Shown here one piece after another: positions 21,739 to 33,765 of a stretch of 64,000 bases of DNA (position 1 is its first letter; every line of letters starts with the position of its first letter). The notes under the pieces were generated by a model. The model ran no database searches. It was given only the letters and a program-made list of their open reading frames with translations, and was not told where the DNA came from. The position numbers and the translations under genes were made by a program. Source of the stretch: Parapristionchus giblindavisi (lineage: Eukaryota > Nematoda > Chromadorea > Rhabditida > Diplogasteridae); the NCBI GenBank assembly GCA_943737045.1, contig CALSFV010000228.1:62001-126000 (forward strand), given 5' to 3'.

Positions 21739-22815
21739 ATGGGAATCGCCCGTGACTCGTGGCATAGGCGCCGTGCTACCGGAGGCAAGGGCCCCATCCC
21801 CCAAAAGAAGAGGAAGTTCGAGCTTGGTGGTCCCAACGCTAACACCGCTTCGTGGACGTGGAGGAATCCTCAGGCACCGTGCCCTCCGTCTTGATACCGG
21901 AAACTTCTGATGAAGTGAAGGTATGCGTTTTGAATGTGCAGAAGATATTGTTCAGTACACTGAGAGCAAACTTACCTGGCAAATCGTTACCCCGATACAC
22001 TTTCCTGGCAAACGATTTCCCCAAATGGTGAATTCAGCCGTTGAATAATTCACCATTTGGGGTAATCGTTTGCCAGGAAAGTGTATCGGGGTAACGATTT
22101 GCCAGGTAAGTTTGCTCTCAGTGTATTAAGATTCTTCTATGCAGGATGCACCCGCAAGACCCGTATTGTAGACAACGCCTCCAAAAACGAGCTTGCCCGT
22201 ACCAAGACCCTCGTCAAGAACTCCATCATCACTATTGACGCTGTGAGTGTAATTCGTTACCATTTCTTTTTCAACTATGCTCTTTCAGGTTCCTCAGTGG
22301 TATGAAGCTCATTACGCCGCTCCCCAAGAAGGGAACTAAGCTCACCGAGGAGGAGGAAGCCGTATTGCTAAGTCCAAGTATGTCTTGGTGCTTGTCTGTT
22401 TTAAAGATTTATTTTAACATTTTAAATCTCAACAACTGTTGTAGGTCTAAGCCTAAGAAGCACGCTCTCCGCCAGAAGATCGCTGAAGTTGAGCCTCATC
22501 TTCTTGATCAGTTCGCCGCCGGAAAGATCCTTGGTATATTATTCACATTATGTATTACACTTTCATCCAAAATAATGTAGTTTTTATTTCGTGAGGGAGA
22601 TAAAATTCTACAAGATCGATATAATGAACGTCCTGTCATAAGATCTGATTGGTAGTTTCACGCGTAAATCAATCACGCTGAATATTCGTATAACATTATA
22701 GTCTTTGTGTTCAGCCTGCGTATCTTCCCGGCCGGGACAAGTTGGGCGTTGCGACGGATATATTCTTGAGGACAAGGAACTCGAGTTCTATCTCCGCACG
22801 ATCCGTGCCAGATAG
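21739..22815 (+). pseudogene. rps-8: Ribosomal protein S8 (eS8) pseudogene, copy 1, introns retained
   Basis: Five exon blocks (21739-21920, 22145-22242, 22289-22377, 22445-22533, 22715-22815) match eS8 from [17 protein letters not shown] to [12 protein letters not shown] and a stop. Lesions: a frame-shifting deletion after NANTA that removes most of the KIGPRRIHTVRV region; two stop codons where SWG is expected in exon 1; loss of a VVY-equivalent tripeptide in exon 2; and two frameshifts in exon 3 (after HYAAP and after EEEEAV). Exons 4 and 5 are intact. Introns are present, so it arose by DNA duplication and not retroposition. eS8 is a small-subunit ribosomal protein. This copy cannot make it. 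Confidence 0.9.
21958..22123. mobile_element. 166-bp palindromic MITE with TA duplication in rps-8 pseudogene intron 1
   Basis: Arms of about 75 bp (cactgagagcaaacttacc inverted as ggtaagtttgctctcagtg) are flanked by TA on each side (21956-21957 and 22124-22125). The duplicate pseudogene has the uninterrupted site ttcagtattaag at about 33979-33990. A TA duplication fits Tc1/mariner-type insertion. It inserted after the segmental duplication. Confidence 0.92.
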
Positions 22816-23194
22816 CAGAAATAAATCACTCATTTATTGTTGAGTTTCATCTAATGGAATGTGACAATAATTGTACTTTTTTCGTTGTTTTATATGCTTT
22901 TTGATTAGCGAGATAAAGCGATTGTTACATATTAAATATTGTTTCACACGGTAGGTGTTTTGCTCACCTGTAATACATATAGATTTATATTTTATCTATA
23001 TGTACACTAGGGTGGCGAGAACCAGAGTATTTGTGATTATTGATTGATCCCGATGTACCACGAAGGAAACGGTGTATTGTGCGCAAATTGAAAGAAAAAT
23101 AATGAATTTACAAATCGATGCAAATGTGCTTTTTAGACTAAATTCTAGAGAAGCACTGTTTCGGCTATAGGTTCTAGATAGTGAACCTCACCTC
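22816..23194. other. Intergenic DNA after rps-8 pseudogene
   Basis: No gene is seen. A short remnant ctagggtggcgagaacc at 23008 matches the end of the MITE family seen whole at about 48337-49049 and partly at 34853. It appears to be an excision or deletion footprint. Confidence 0.6.
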
Positions 23195-23484
23195 AAGATT
23201 TCAGCAATGACCATCCCTGCGCAGTGAAAGTACAGTTTTGCATCACTCCGTTTGTTTTCCTCTTGATCTTGTCATTAATTACCACGTGTGCCACAATATG
23301 CTTGTAACATGTCCTGATAAGATTCCTGTATTTTAGTCAATTCATTATTTTTTGACACTACAGTATTATCACCAACGGGGAGGTCAGAAAGATCAATTTT
23401 AAAGATAATTCCAACGTATTGAAATGAACTTTGGTCTTTCTGACAAGAAAATGACTCGAGACGGAATGCTATAGAATACTATAT

Positions 23485-25108
23485 CACGGATCTCCTGTAA
23501 AAGTGTATGAAAATAAGAACCTTTTTGCACAGAAAAAATAATTTTCCTCCTTTTTTTGATAGTTGTTAGACTGGCGTAACTGAGTGCGAAAACCATATTT
23601 TTAAATTTCGGTTTTCGAAATTTGCATATCTATGCAATTTTTTACTGTCAACTTAAATTGAATGTAACTCGCTTCGTTTTTGAGCAACAGTGTAAAAAAA
23701 TTTTTTCAATCTGTTGCTAATGACCTCGTCTATAAATAACTCAACTAAGGATATGGCCGGAAATGCTGTTTTCCATGTGTTATTGCAAGAAAACTGTTTT
23801 TTAGCACACAAAATGCGATGTTTCTCGAAAAATTTTTCTAAAGGATAAGAGTTTTATTGCAGATTCGGATTCCCCGTCCACCAATTGGGGTATCCTGATG
23901 TATCTTTTAACCCAACTCTGTCCCCCCAATAGTGCTACTGTATATCGTCCTGGACTTAGCGCAATTTTTTCTCAAACCACCTTTTTGGCTGTAAATCAGA
24001 TCAAACTTATGCTAATGTACTTATTAGCGTATTTAAACTCTGTAACTTGACCAACCTAACAAAATTGTCTTAGTGGTTCGAATTCTCAACAACCATCATT
24101 TTTGAGATATGAATCGAAAACTGATTTTATTAACAATTCTTTGATTCTTTCGTGAAAGATCTTTTTTTATTCTTCAATGTGACTTTCACTGTTCCCATTT
24201 ATCGTTTATTGATATTAGTTTATTCATCGTTAAGGTCGAAGAAACTGTTTGAATCAAGAATATCCATGGAACCTTTGAAAAACTCTGAGAAATCACTGTA
24301 GATCATATCATAGACGGCATCCGAAGTTATCACTCTCTCATCCTCGGCCATATCCACAATCCAATCGATGGTTTAAAATGAATTTAAAAAGAAAACATCA
24401 TAATTCTTCTAAAATAACGAAAAAGCTCGTGTGTTTAAGTTGCATCAAGTCAGAAAAGCGAACAATCGTTAATAAAATCAGTTTTCGATTCATATCTCAA
24501 AAATGATGGTTGTTGAGAATTCGAACCACTAAGACAATTTTGTTAGGTTGGTCGAGTTACAGGGTTTAAATACGCTAATAAGTACATTAGCATAAGTTTG
24601 AGCTGATTTGCATCCAAAAATGTGATTTGAGAGAAAATTGATCTAAGTCCAGGACGATATACAGTAGTACTATTGGGGGGACAGAGTTGGGTTAAAAGAT
24701 ATATCAGGATACCCCAATTGGAGGACGGGGAATCCGAATCTGCAATAAAACTCTTATCCTTTAGAGAAAATTTTCGAGAAACATCGCATTTTGTGTGCTA
24801 AAAAACAGTTTTCTAACAAATGAAAAACAGCATTTCCTTCCATATCCTTATTGTTAGTTGAGTTATTTGTAGACGAGGTCATTAGCAAAAGATTGAAAAA
24901 AATTTACACTGTTGCTCAAAAACGAAGCGAGTTACATTGAATTTAAATTGACAGTAAAAAAATTGCATAGAAATGCAAATTTCGAAAACAGAAATTTAAA
25001 AATGTGGTTTTCGCACTCAGTTAGGCCAGTCTAACAATTATCAATAAAAAGGAGGAAAATTATTTTTTTCTGTGCAATGGCTTCATACACTTTTACAGGA
25101 GATCCGTG
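23485..25108. mobile_element. 1.6-kb foldback element (TSD atat)
   Basis: Two inverted arms of about 650 bp begin cacggatctcctgtaaaagt and end with its complement. They are flanked by atat (23481-23484 and 25109-25112). The equivalent places near 17926 and 29974 lack the element. The centre (about 24150-24470) is single-copy and contains a minus-strand ORF. Confidence 0.9.
24220..24372 (-). CDS. ORF in the loop of the foldback element, unidentified
   Basis: Between two stops on the minus strand lie 50 sense codons, including DWIVDMAEDERVITSDAVYD and ending SNSFFDLNDE plus stop. The composition (acidic and aromatic, no low complexity) looks like a real protein C-terminus. No ATG lies near its start except an internal M (residue 8), and no acceptor is obvious. 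It may be a captured host exon or the tail of a decayed transposase. I do not recognise it. Confidence 0.35.
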   Translation of the reverse strand, partial: TIDWIVDMAEDERVITSDAVYDMIYSDFSEFFKGSMDILDSNSFFDLNDE

Positions 25109-26220
25109 ATATCATCCCTCCTTCTACTGCTGTATCTTTCCCGCTCAATTCGGTTCGAAATGCGACCAAAAAAAACTGTGATGAAAAGAATATCAGGCAA
25201 ATCATTTTGATTCGGATTTTAATATGCCATGCACATGCAATCAAAAAGAGTCAGAGAGTTAGCTAGAGGTCACGACAAAGCATTATTCATGGAATTGTTT
25301 ATGACAGTGTAAATTTTGATTATTATGATCCGTGAAAAAAATGGAAGTACAGCAGTTATCGACTTATTTATGCACAGACAGAGGATATAAAGCATAATGG
25401 TCTCACCTCTCATAAAGAATCAGATATATATGACTAAGGCTATCGATTCATCTATCGTAACCCTATCCATGGTATCATGCCAAGAGGCAAAGAAAGTGAC
25501 CTTGATAATTGCTCATTAGTGACATTACAGTGGAGAGAAATGTACTGTATGAGGGGTGAGAATTATGGTAAGTTTACGAAGTACTACAGTACGAATGAAA
25601 GATGTCTACGGTAGAAGGTATGAGGGGTATGAGGGCTAATACACGATACTCATTAAAAATGTGAAATGCTATACTAATTTATCCACGACGCCATACCCAG
25701 CCGTACATGGAGTAAACCCGGTGAGCCATATAAATTGCTCACTACCGGGAGTACCCCATGAACGGACATTCCGGGCTACGGTTCCGTAAGACATAGGACG
25801 GGAACTGCGATACGCGGGGATATTCTAGTAGTTCTAGGAGGAATACATGAGTGTTCTACCCTATTCCTATTATCGATACCTTACAAACAGACGTCTCCGT
25901 ATCGAGGAATCCTCATGTAGATGTGTGTAGACTATTCCGACAATTGAGACATCGAGATGAGACTATATTGAGCCGGTGAGAGAAGAAGGGCTGGAGAGAG
26001 AAGAAGAACGGCCGGTGTGAGATGAAGAAGAGACAATAAATGAAAATGGTAGGGTTGATGTTGTCGTATATGCAGATTAGTAAGGAGTTAAGGATAGGGT
26101 ACAAGATGGAGTCTAATCAAGTGATCCCTTCTTCTTCTCTCTCCGGCCCTTCTTATTCTCTTTCCGACCCTTCTTCTTCTCTCACCGGCTCAATATCGTC
26201 TAGTCTCTATGTCTATGTAA

Positions 26221-26400
26221 CATCAGAAAGGCTTTCGAGGTTGAGGTAAGATAGAGAACAATGGTCAAATACTCATTTATCGATTATCGAATGAATCAAT
26301 CAATAATATACTGACGATCCATTTCTTCCTCGTGAGATTCTCTGGCATCAGAAGGAAGACTCCGATGGAGTTATTTACTCTTGGATCGATGGACTCATGA
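26221..26400 (+). pseudogene. Asparagine synthetase exon fragments, copy 2 (plus strand)
   Basis: The end of exon a (26221-26245, IRKAFEVE then a gtaag donor) and exon b (26316 to about 26400, [20 protein letters not shown] then YSWIDGLM) lie in the opposite orientation to copies 1 and 3. Exon b is uninterrupted here: no MITE and no frameshift. The acceptor still reads actgac and no other exons are present. This copy shows the ancestral exon into which the MITE of copies 1 and 3 inserted. Confidence 0.8.
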
Positions 26401-26456
26401 ATCACTGTGCTAGGGGGTCACTCATCACTCATTCCATGTCCAAATCGTTAGATTAC

Positions 26457-26680
26457 AGTTCCCGTCCTCTGTCTTCCGGAACCGTAGCCCGGAATGTCCG
26501 TTCATGATGTACTCCCGGTACAGAGCAATTTATATGCCTTACCGGGTTTACTCCATGTACGGCTGGGTATGGCGTCGTGGATAAATTAGTATAGCATTTC
26601 ACATTTTTAATGAGTATCGTGTATTAGCCCTCATACCCCTCATACCTTCTACCGTAGACATCTTTCATTCGTACTGTAGT
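26457..26680 (+). repeat. Satellite core leading into array 2 (MITE-empty site)
   Basis: The satellite core from gttcccgtcctctg up to the unit start, plus strand, without the preceding MITE or minisatellite. The gttcccgt stands once, which is the pre-insertion form of the MITE target. Confidence 0.85.
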
Positions 26681-29033
26681 ACTTCGTAAACTTACCATAA
26701 TTCTCACCCCTAATGCAGTACATTTCTCTCCACTGTAATGCCACTAATGAGCAATTAACAAGCAATTAATAAAAGGCGTCCATTTGGGTGAAAAAAGGTT
26801 CTTTTAATTTTATTTGGTTTGAGAGAATACGATATATGCACTGTTACACTAACTTTTGTCAACTTTTTGCGATTCTTCTACTTGTATTTAAGTTGAGAGA
26901 ATATGATTTAGCCTAAACTCTCTAAAGCCAAATGAATATCTTTTATTTGAGGGCTCGGAGCCCTCAAAGAAGGCCTTCTAATGTATCCGCACTCCCTTGC
27001 GGTTTGATTTGACCTTTTTTTTTTCTTTGGCATTATGAGAAGCTTTATCAGTCAATGAAGTAGATGAAATAGAGACAATCGGAGGCAAAACTTTTGGCAA
27101 AAAACTGGTGGAGTCCTTTACGTCATATTTAACAGATATGAATTATTAGTGAAAATGAATGAATGAAATCATGATAAGAGTATTAGCGGGGGATGGCTTT
27201 GGAAAACTGGGAGTCGCAGCCTATACCCGGTGGTCCTTCTAAGAAATGATCGTGAGGGGGGGGGGTGTGATATGGTCGGTGGCCTTCTAATTGTAAATGA
27301 TAGCAAGACACTAGAATGGTGAATATACTGTAACGTATCAACCATACTCACACGAAGTTTGTAGTACGATAAGACTATAAGATAGTTGATCTCGATAAAG
27401 TGTTTAAATGTAATGTAAGACTAAGAACGTGGATCAGAGAGGAAAACAACGAAGACGATCGAATCCTCCTCCTCCTCCTCGTCCTCCACGATATCCTCCT
27501 CTATCATTGCTACCGTATCCTCCTCTTCCTCTATCATTGCTACCGTATCCTCCTCTTCCTCTATCATTGCTACCGTATCCTCCTCTTCCTCTATCATTGC
27601 TACCGTATCCTCCTCTTCCCCTATCATTGCTACCGTTCCCGTCATACATGGGCGCCGACATGGGGGTACCCCCTGTAAAATTAGGGCTTTTCGAAAATTT
27701 GGGGAATGCCCCCTGTACAAAATGACATTTAGGTGAAATTTTTAGAAAAAAAGCGAAGGCCCCCTGCAAAATTAACTATTTCTCGTTCGGATGCCCCCTG
27801 TAGAATCGAGCTCTAGGTACCCCGCCCATGTATGGTTCCCGTCCTCTGTCTTACGGAACCGTGCCCGGAATGTCCGTTCATGATGTACTCCCGGTACAGA
27901 GCAATTTATATGCCTTACCGGGTTTACTCCATGTACGGCTGGGTATGGCGTCGTGGATAAATTTGTATAGCATTTCACTTTTATACATGAGTATTGTGTA
28001 TAAGCCCTCATACCCCTCATACCTTCTACCGTAGACATCTCTCATTCGTACTGTAGGACTTCGTAAACTTACCATAATTCTCACCCCTAATGCAGTACAT
28101 TTCTCTCCACTGTAATGCCACTAATGAGCAATTAACAAGCAATTAATAAAAGGCGTCCATTTGGGTGAAAAAAGGTTCTTTTAATTTTATTTGGTTTGAG
28201 AGAATACGATATATGCACTGTTACACTAACTTTTGTCAACTTTTTGCGATTCTTCTACTTGTATTTAAGTTGAGAGAATATGATTTAGCCTAAACTCTCT
28301 AAAGCCAAATGAATATCTTTTATTTGAGGGCTCGGAGCCCTCAAAGAAGGCCTTCTAATGTATCCGCACTCCCTTGTGGTTTGATTTGACCTTTTTTTTT
28401 CTTTGGCATTATGAGAAGCTTTATCAGTCAATGAAGTAGATGAAATAGAGACAATCGGAGGCAAAACTTTTGGCAAAAAACTGGTGGAGTCCTTTACGTC
28501 ACATTTAATAGATATGAATTATTAGTGAAAATGAATGAATGAAATCATGATAAGAGTATTAGCGGGGGATGGCTTTGGAAAACTGGGAGTCGCAGCCTAT
28601 ACCCGGTGGTCCTTCTAAGAAATGATCGTGAGGGGGGGGGGTGTGATATGGTCGGTGGCCTTCTAATTGTAAATGATAGCAAGACACTAAAATGGTGAAT
28701 ATACTGTAACGTATCAACCATACTCACACGAAGTTTGTAGTACGATAAGACTAAGAATGTGGATCAGAGAGGAAAACAACGAAGACGATCGAATCCTCCT
28801 CCTCCTCCTCGTCCTCCACGATATCCTCCTCTATCATTGCTACCGTATCCTCCTCTTCCTCTATCATTGCTACCGTATCCTCCTCTTCCTCTATCATTGC
28901 TACCGTATCCTCCTCTTCCTCTATCATTGCTACCGTATCCTCCTCTTCCTCTATCATTGCTACCGTATCCTCCTCTTCCTCTATCATTGCTACCGTATCC
29001 TCCTCTTCCTCTATCATTGCTACCGTATCCTCC
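26681..29033. repeat. Tandem array 2 of composite satellite (two units)
   Basis: U10 (26681-28057, 1377 bp) has 5 minisatellite copies, keeps the 47-bp segment and carries the MITE at 27642-27834. U11 (28058-29033, right-truncated) has 7 minisatellite copies and ends at tatcctcctaaatcg, exactly as U9 does. U10 shares the U3-specific variants. Confidence 0.95.
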
Positions 29034-29227
29034 TAAATCGTCGTTTCCAAATTTTGAGTTCATTATAGTCAATTTTGCATAAATAGTGAATAAAAGAATA
29101 TCAGGCAAATCATTTTGATTCGGATTTTAATATGCCATGCACATGCAATCAAAAAGAGTCAGAGAGTTAGCTAGAGGTCACGCCAAAGCATTTTTCATGG
29201 AATTGTTTATGACAGTGTAAATTTTGA
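29034..29227. repeat. Array flank repeat, second copy
   Basis: Nearly identical to 13456-13654. It is joined at its right end directly to the middle of sec-3 exon 14. Confidence 0.88.
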
Positions 29228-29397
29228 ATCAAACAACTTCATTCATATCAACAGACTATGGCAGAATGTTATCCAAATGGCAAGGTGAGAATGATTTATG
29301 CGATTCATTTATCATAAAAGATAAGTTTCAGGTTGATCTCGAAGTTTCTATTGACGACGTTCTAAAGTTCTTCTCTGATATTGCCCAATCACATTAA
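29228..29397 (+). pseudogene. sec-3: sec-3 3' fragment (part of exon 14, and exon 15)
   Basis: It starts mid-exon at [19 protein letters not shown] (29228-29284), keeps the intron, and has the last exon (29332-29397) ending FFSDIAQSH plus stop. It is identical in protein to the end of the 13858-17344 gene. No promoter or earlier exons are present. It is a truncated duplicate that cannot encode Sec3. Confidence 0.92.
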
Positions 29398-30385
29398 TAG
29401 CATCAAATATGATCATCCTTAGAGATTTTTTATTAGTTTACCATTACATATTTCAGAGAATCTATAATAATATTATAACCATATTCACTTTCCTTTGCAA
29501 TAATACGGGCCCATTTTGAACACTTGTTGATCAGTTTGTAATAATGATACTTAACAAGAAACTCATCCTCCTTCACAGTGCTTTAAATTATATTTTTTGT
29601 AAATTATATTTTATATTGTTGTAGTAGCTTCGAATCGTTTCGCAAAATTTGTGATTTTGATAGATATTAAAGAGATTTGTAAAGAGGTACATACTTCACT
29701 TCAAGATTTCAGCAGTGACCTGCGCAGTGACAGGTTTTGCATCAGTCCGTTTGTTTTCCTCTTGATCTTGTCATTAATTACCGCTTATGGTACTACAATA
29801 AGCGTGTAACATGTCCTGGTAAGATTCCTGTATTTTAATCAATTCATTTTTTTGACACTACAGTATTATCACCAACGGGGAGGTCAGAAAGATCAATTTT
29901 AAAGATAATTCCAACGTGTTGAAATGAACTTTGGTCTTTCTGGCAAGAAAATGACTCGAGACGGAATACTATAGAATACTATATTGTCCCTCCTTCTACT
30001 GCTGTATCCTTCCCGCTCAATTCGGTTCGAAATGCGACCAAAAAACTGTGATGAAAAGAATATCAGGCAAATCATTTTGATTCGGATTTTAATATGCCAT
30101 GCACATGCAATCAAAAAGAGTCAGAGAGTTAGCTAGAGGTCACGACAAAGCATTATTCATGGAATTGTTTATGACAGAGTAAATTTTGATTATGATCCGT
30201 GAAAAAAATGGAAGTACAGCAGTTATCGACTTATTTATGCACAGACAGAGGATATAAAGCATAATGGTCTCACCTCTCATAAAGAATCAGATATATATGA
30301 CTAAGGCTATCGATTCATCTATCGTAACCCTATCCATGGTATCATGCCAAGAGGCAAAGAAAGTGACCTTGATAATTGCTCATTA

Positions 30386-30670
30386 GTGACATTACAGTGG
30401 AGAGAAATGTACTGTATGAGGGGTGAGAATTATGGTAAGTTTACGAAGTACTACAGTACGAATGAAAGATGTCTACGGTAGAAGGTATGAGGGGTATGAG
30501 GGCTAATACACGATACTCATTAAAAATGTGAAATGCTATACTAATTTATCCACGACGCCATACCCAGCCGTACATGGAGTAAACCCGGTGAGCCATAAAA
30601 ATTGCTCACTACCGGGAGTACCCCATGAACGGACATTCCGGGCTACGGTTCCGTAAGACAGAGGACGGGA
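30386..30670 (-). repeat. Solitary satellite core in duplication copy 2
   Basis: The copy-2 counterpart of 18338-18615, minus strand. A second fragment lies at about 31305-31450 (counterpart of 19250-19400). Confidence 0.82.
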
Positions 30671-30714
30671 AATGTAGTAAAACGATGGGGACATGGAATG
30701 AGTGATGAGTGACA

Positions 30715-31228
30715 TGTGATCTTGCTACCACAGTGAATCATGATCCCATCCATACATTTTCATACCCTCACACTGTGAGGATTGACCCACTATATACGGA
30801 TCATTATTAGGGTGGACCCACTATATAAAGCTCATTTTTTATGTGAAAGATTACAATTTAAGCAAAACATAACGAGTTTTCTAAATTGACACACTATATA
30901 AAAATAATTCGGTGAGGGCACCTTAAATGTATGATCCCATCGATCCAAGGGTAAATAACTCCATCGGAACACTCTATCGGAGCCTTCCTTCTGATGCCAG
31001 AGAATCTCACGAGGAAGAAATGGATCGTCAGTATATTATAGATTGATTCATTCGATAATCGATAAATGAGTATTTGACCATTGTTCTCTATCTTACCTCA
31101 ACATCGAAAGTCTTTCTGATGAAATACTTCTCGACATTTCTTCCCGTGAAGGCTATGAGTTGCTTATCGGAAGGTTTAGTCAGAATGGCTGTGTCGAGGA
31201 ACTGTTCATCGAGGAAGGGCACACGAAC
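30715..31228 (-). pseudogene. Asparagine synthetase exon fragments, copy 3 (disrupted)
   Basis: Exon a at 31097-31228 and exon b ending near 30942 carry the same lesions as copy 1. Confidence 0.82.
30751..30933. mobile_element. 183-bp hAT-like MITE in an asparagine-synthetase exon (copy 3)
   Basis: Same element, same atcccatc duplication (30743-30750 and 30934-30941) and same position as 18698-18880. The insertion therefore predates the segmental duplication. Confidence 0.85.
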
Positions 31229-31733
31229 CTGAACAATTGTACTTTAGACTTGATCTTTGTACTTTGATCTTTGAACTGTGTACCTCAACGGAATGAGCCA
31301 TGCATGCATGTGAAATGCAAAACTAATCTATCCACGATGCCATACCCAGCCGTACATGGAGTAAACCCGGTAAGGCATATAAATTGCTCTGTACCGGGAG
31401 TACCCCATGAACGGACATTCCGGGCTACGGTTCCGTAAGACAGAGGGCGGGAACTACGATATGCTACGGTGGGGATATTCTAGAAGTTCTAGGAGGAATA
31501 AATGAATGTTCTACCCTATTCCTATTATCGATACCTTACAAACAGACGTCTCCGTATCGAGGAATCCTTATGTAGATGAGCGTAGACTATTCTGGCAATT
31601 GAGACATAGAGACGAGACGATATTGAACCGATGAGAGAAGAAGGGTTGGAGTGAGAAGAAGAAGGGCCGGTGTGAGATGAAGAAGAGACAATAAATGAAA
31701 ATGTTAGGGTTGATGTTGTCTTATATGCAGATT

Positions 31734-32015
31734 AGTAAGGCGCTCACGCGCTCGATGTTGACGTTTTAGAAAGATTGGAAGGAAAGATCTATAATATTGA
31801 TTGCATTTTGCACACGGTTCGATATCTCCACATCTGAGTGCATGTGTACTCGGTTAGGGATAGGGTACAAGATGGAGTCTAATCAAGTGATCTACTGTCT
31901 GATATCGAATATTGATTGACACTGTATGCGCTGTGTGGAAAAATGCAATCGATATGGTACATCTTTCCTTCCAATCCTTCTAGAACGTCAACATCGAGCG
32001 CGTGAGCTCCTTACT
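31734..32015. mobile_element. Inverted-repeat element, copy 2
   Basis: Duplicate of 19681-19962 with the same ends. Confidence 0.75.
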
Positions 32016-32758
32016 ATATAAGACCTAGATTACTGATTATCGTAAGATACAGTAACCAAAAAAAAGGTTACAGTACTTTGAGCCACTTTAGTATTGGAAG
32101 ACATTCTCGCAAGAATTGAAGCCATTCTAATCGATTCCACCTTTTAACCTTAACGATATTGATTACAGATACCATAACTCAAGATGCTGATCTAGGGGTT
32201 ACTGTAACTACACCGTTCCTTGCGAAAATGATAAACAATTTTGTGGCCTAGCGATTAATTGATTCTTTTGTAACCGTAACTTTCACTGAAAACGGATATC
32301 ACCAAGAAAAAGAAAGAGCAGGAGAAAGTGCAACTATAGGAGGAGACTGCGATCTCAACGGTCCATCCAGGCGAATATGATGAGGATAATACGGAAATTC
32401 CCACAGATAAGACTCAACCGCTAATCGACAAATCTGGCAAACACTGGTAACAAAAGTTGCTTGTGGTCTACTAGTAAATTTCACTGCTCATTTCAATCAA
32501 AGCCTAGAATAAATATTCAAGCTGGATCTAATTTGTAATACGGAACAATTGTAAACAATAACTAACGAAATTAGCGAAATAAACAAATTTTCAAACGAGA
32601 ATATATTGAAACACAAAGTTTCTATCGCGAACTGAACAACAAAAATACAGTTCATTTAAAAATATGATGTGCATGTTCGTGCACGCCGTTACCTTTGGCA
32701 AGTTGCCAAAACGAGTTTTCTGACCTTTCTGTTTACTATAAATAGTTTTTCAACTGAA

Positions 32759-33535
32759 ATGCTCGATTCCGATACCGAACGCTTGATTTTGGATAATTTA
32801 AACGGGAAAGATAGTGCTTCCCGACCTCTGAATCGCGATTTCTACAAAGATCTGATCACGTCCTCGCCATCCGTTTCGTCTGCTAATTCTTGTAAGTTTT
32901 CTTTAATTGCTCTTTCTTTTTCTTTGTTTGTGTTTAATTTAGTCACCTTTGTTTGTTGACACGCTTTCTGTTGTTTCCTGTGACCGTTTGCAAGAACAAC
33001 GGAAAACCGTTTTCCGGGAAAATATGACGTCATTAGCGTAGGCGGAGGATTTTTGGAAAACGCCTCCGCCTACGCTAATGACGTCACATTTTCCCGGAAA
33101 ACGGTTCTTGCATACGGCCACTGGTCTAAGCCGATTTATTCAGACGATCAAATTCCGGTTCAACCAAATGTGGACAGTCTACAGTGAAAAGGATTCTCCA
33201 GGAATGCCAGCCTCTCATTAAGAAAGCTGCTCTTAAGCTTGTGAGTCTACAGTGAAAAGGATTCTCCAGGAAAACCAGCCTCTCATTGAGAAAGCTGCTC
33301 TTAAGCTTGTGAGTCCTATATTTTAAAAACATTATCTTTGTTTTTTAATGCTTTTTGCGTCTTCAATCCGTCATACTTTCCTCTTGCTCTTGCCGAACTG
33401 TTCTTTCCTGTAAAATTGATCTAAATCATTGCAGTACTACAAGTCGCTCTGAATGCAGTGAACATTGTGGGACCACAATATAATCATCTCGTGAAGTTGT
33501 GTGTGGATGAAGCAGCTGTCATTCAAGCAGAGTAA
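32759..33535 (+). pseudogene. Broken small gene, unidentified protein (copy 2)
   Basis: Same structure as 20707-21509: start MLDSDTERLIL, duplicated exon 2, one-base phase mismatch before VLQVALNAVNIV, and end DEAAVIQAE. A hairpin lies in intron 1 at 32986-33117. The few substitutions do not repair the frame. Confidence 0.55.
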
Positions 33536-33765
33536 CAAAAAAGGAACGATGCTAGACGAAGGGCCAATGCAACAGTTCTAGGCCGGCGTTAATTATTTGT
33601 AACCTCTGAGACTGGTCTGTATACATTGTATAAATATGTTTCATTCAATATATTGTTCTCTTGCTTGTCCTTCGAGTGGTTCGCACCCACAGATTTATTT
33701 CTTATTGTTTTTTTCCTAATTTTTAATATTCTTATCCTTGATTGATCTCTTAGGGTTACAAAGAT

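Larger units (their letters stand above)
17175..23170. repeat. Segmental duplication, copy 1 (~6 kb)
   Basis: From inside sec-3 exon 14 to a point beyond the rps-8 pseudogene, this block is nearly identical to 29228-35258. Differences that can be read directly are a 166-bp TA-flanked MITE present only here (21958-22123), a 26-bp tandem repeat (tccgtcatactttcctcttg) present twice here and once in copy 2, and MITE sequence present only in copy 2 (34853-35119). Confidence 0.93.
23195..25820. repeat. Third partial copy of the duplicated intergenic block, split by a foldback element
   Basis: 23195-23480 matches 17640-17925, and 25113-25803 matches 17928-18617, including the ~190-bp repeat at 25181 and the minus-strand satellite core at 25525-25803. 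The two halves are separated by the 1.6-kb foldback. After 25803 the sequence continues like 19395-19680. Confidence 0.88.
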
